Shown piece by piece: positions 7,276 through 8,421 of a stretch of 8,421 nt of DNA. The DNA comes from an uncultured Porphyromonas sp. (GTDB lineage: Bacteria > Bacteroidota > Bacteroidia > Bacteroidales > Porphyromonadaceae), in the NCBI GenBank assembly GCA_900554935.1, contig USJF01000051.1:1-8421 (forward strand). The letters are read 5' to 3'. The stretch's first letter is position 1; each line of letters starts with the position of its first letter. The position numbers and the translations under genes were made by a program. Under the pieces are notes generated by a model that was not told where the DNA came from, made no database searches, and saw nothing but the letters and a program-made list of their open reading frames with translations.

Positions 7276-7321
7276 ATATAAATAGGGGAGACTATTCTAG
7301 GATAGTCTCCCCTATTTATAT
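7276..7321. terminator. Intrinsic terminator ending the aspS operon
   Basis: The arms 7276-7295 and 7302-7321 pair perfectly over 20 bp around a six-base loop. The core is GC-rich (GGGGAGACTAT with ATAGTCTCCCC) and the outer part is A/T only, so the right arm itself supplies a T-rich tail (TATTTATAT). The symmetry would let it act from either strand. It starts 11 bases after the aspS stop codon and separates the operon from the lipoprotein pair. Confidence 0.85.
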
Positions 7322-7466
7322 GATATGGTCGCCATTATCCGTCCAGTCGCTGGGAATACCATGCCTAAATAGGTCGTTGTTTTTATGAGGTAATGCCATG
7401 TCGCCTCAATTTATTTAACTATATTCGCAGAAGAAACGATCTATCACTTAAATTTGACTGTGGATT
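7322..7466. other. Intergenic stretch between aspS terminator and lipoprotein pair
   Basis: Apart from the promoter near its right end, this segment holds only a weak hairpin, TGAGG (7386-7390) with CCTCA (7404-7408). No reading frame of note is present on either strand. It may be leftover sequence or an upstream control region for the lipoprotein promoter. Confidence 0.4.
7424..7456 (+). promoter_or_regulatory. Probable promoter of the lipoprotein pair
   Basis: TAAATTTG at 7449-7456 is a perfect TAnnTTTG element, the same octamer as at 618-625. TTCG at 7424-7427 is a three-of-four match to the TTTG box, 21 bases upstream. The start point would fall near 7461-7464, only a few bases before the ATG at 7467, so the leader would be extremely short. 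The strong terminator upstream makes a separate promoter for this pair necessary, which supports the call. Confidence 0.5.
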
Positions 7467-7934
7467 ATGAATAGATTAGCAACTCTTTTATCCGTTGTGC
7501 TATTTTCTTTTGCACTAACATCCTGCTCTCTTCTAGGTAAAAAAGAGGCTGCCTCTACACCTGTAGAGATCACTGAGGATTTCTTTAGACAACTAGGCTC
7601 TGGCAGTGAGATAGGGGCTAAGATGCACTTTGCTCAGGATTCTTGGACACGAGAGGAACAAGAGAATTTGTACAATCTCATGGAAGAATTTGAGGCGATA
7701 AGAGATGGCTTGGAGCTTTACAAATCCTCCTTTCATGATTACGTTAGTACAGATCTTATGGACTATATGGAGTTTGCCGAAATCTATAATGATGGAAAGG
7801 AGGCAACTGTGCGAGCAACTATAGATACTGGATCAACATTTGACTATGAGTATGCTTTCACGGAGACCTTCAAGTGCTATTTGATTGTAGAAGATGGGGA
7901 GTGGAAAATCTACGACGCTGAGTATATAGAGTAA
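7467..7934 (+). CDS. Small lipoprotein, NTF2-like/DUF4878-type, first of a tandem pair
   Basis: The product is 155 residues. The first 19 residues are a lipoprotein signal with lipobox L17-T-S-C20, so the mature protein is lipid-anchored in the envelope. No acidic export tag follows the Cys (SLLGKKE), so surface display is less likely. The layout resembles DUF4878/NTF2-like domains: TPVEITEDFFRQL opens the domain, a helical middle follows, then TVRATIDTGS, and it ends YLIVEDGEWKIYDAEYIE, the Trp-Lys-Ile strand typical of the fold. The function is unknown. Residues align along the whole length with the next gene, 21 bases downstream. A 60-base sample at 7741-7800 is 37% GC by hand count, against 52% for a sample in aspS (5941-6000), which may hint at a different history. 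Confidence 0.8.
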   Translation: MNRLATLLSVVLFSFALTSCSLLGKKEAASTPVEITEDFFRQLGSGSEIGAKMHFAQDSWTREEQENLYNLMEEFEAIRDGLELYKSSFHDYVSTDLMDYMEFAEIYNDGKEATVRATIDTGSTFDYEYAFTETFKCYLIVEDGEWKIYDAEYIE

Positions 7935-7955
7935 ACTTACAAAATAGATATTGAT

Positions 7956-8399
7956 ATGAAAAAGATTACAAGCTATTTATCCATTGTAGTACTCACCTTT
8001 GCACTCGCAGCATGCTCTGCGATAGGTGGCAATACCCCCGAGAAGGTGTCGAAGGACTTCTTCAATTACCTAAACGAAGGCAATAAAGGTGAGGCCATGA
8101 AATTGATCTCAAGTGATGCATCAGCCCTAAGCGATACCGAGGTCTCTCTAGCAATAGAGGGATTAAATGTTGTTTCTAAGTCGCTAAAAGTATACAACGC
8201 CATTGCGGAGAAAGAGGTCAGCACCAATGTCGCTGATTATGTCTCTTTTGATGAGAAAAGCAAGGAGGATAACCAAGCAACCGTAGAGATGACTATAGAT
8301 ACCAAACAAGCCATTGGTGATGATGGAGGCCAATACAAAACCTCTACTATTTATCTACTCAAAGAAGAGGGCAACTGGAAGATCCAAAGCATCCGCTAA
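7956..8399 (+). CDS. Small lipoprotein, NTF2-like/DUF4878-type, second of a tandem pair
   Basis: The product is 147 residues and a paralogue of the gene before it. The signal has the same length and ends in lipobox L17-A-A-C20. No acidic export tag follows the Cys (SAIGGN), so it probably faces the periplasm. The shared blocks are TPEKVSKDFFNYL near the mature start, TVEMTIDTK in the middle, and YLLKEEGNWKIQSIR at the end, which stops a few residues earlier than its partner. The middle part diverges more than the ends. The function is unknown; NTF2-like folds often bind small ligands or serve as scaffolds. It is almost certainly translated from the same mRNA as its partner. Only 22 bases follow the stop codon in this window. 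Confidence 0.8.
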   Translation: MKKITSYLSIVVLTFALAACSAIGGNTPEKVSKDFFNYLNEGNKGEAMKLISSDASALSDTEVSLAIEGLNVVSKSLKVYNAIAEKEVSTNVADYVSFDEKSKEDNQATVEMTIDTKQAIGDDGGQYKTSTIYLLKEEGNWKIQSIR

Positions 8400-8421
8400 C
8401 CAACCACCTCCTCACTTATAA

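Overview
The window looks like chromosomal DNA of a Bacteroidales bacterium, most likely a Porphyromonas relative. Three things point there. The gene set is OmpP1/FadL-like barrel, periplasmic TPR protein, lipoprotein-type LptC, and DUF21/CBS protein. Three sites match the Bacteroidetes promoter element TAnnTTTG. Translation starts lack strong Shine-Dalgarno sequences and have A-rich leaders. The species call is inference from family resemblance, not from a search.

Bases 1-662 hold no convincing protein gene but are rich in signals. Two copies of a short hairpin-bearing repeat (20-139 and 518-575) flank a small independent transcription unit. That unit has a consensus promoter (157-188) and a strong hairpin terminator (431-480), so it would make an RNA of about 285 nt. 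It may be a small RNA or may encode a weakly supported 63-residue peptide. A second promoter element (618-625) lies just before the first real gene.

Bases 663-7264 carry five same-strand genes that probably form one operon: an outer-membrane beta-barrel protein, a secreted TPR protein, LptC, a CNNM/CorC-type DUF21-CBS membrane protein, and aspartyl-tRNA synthetase (aspS). Gaps are 105, 36, 6 and 26 bases, and a perfect 20-bp hairpin at 7276-7321 ends the unit. The first three products act in the envelope; LptC belongs to the lipopolysaccharide export bridge. The two uncharacterised genes upstream may serve the same process. aspS is a housekeeping gene carried at the end.

Bases 7322-8421 hold a short intergenic stretch with its own promoter, then two tandem paralogous small lipoproteins with an NTF2-like/DUF4878-type layout. 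They probably arose by duplication and are co-transcribed. The window ends 22 bases after the second one. The main unexplained items are the repeat pair, the orphan transcript between the copies, the uncharacterised OMP-TPR pair ahead of lptC, and the lipoprotein pair.
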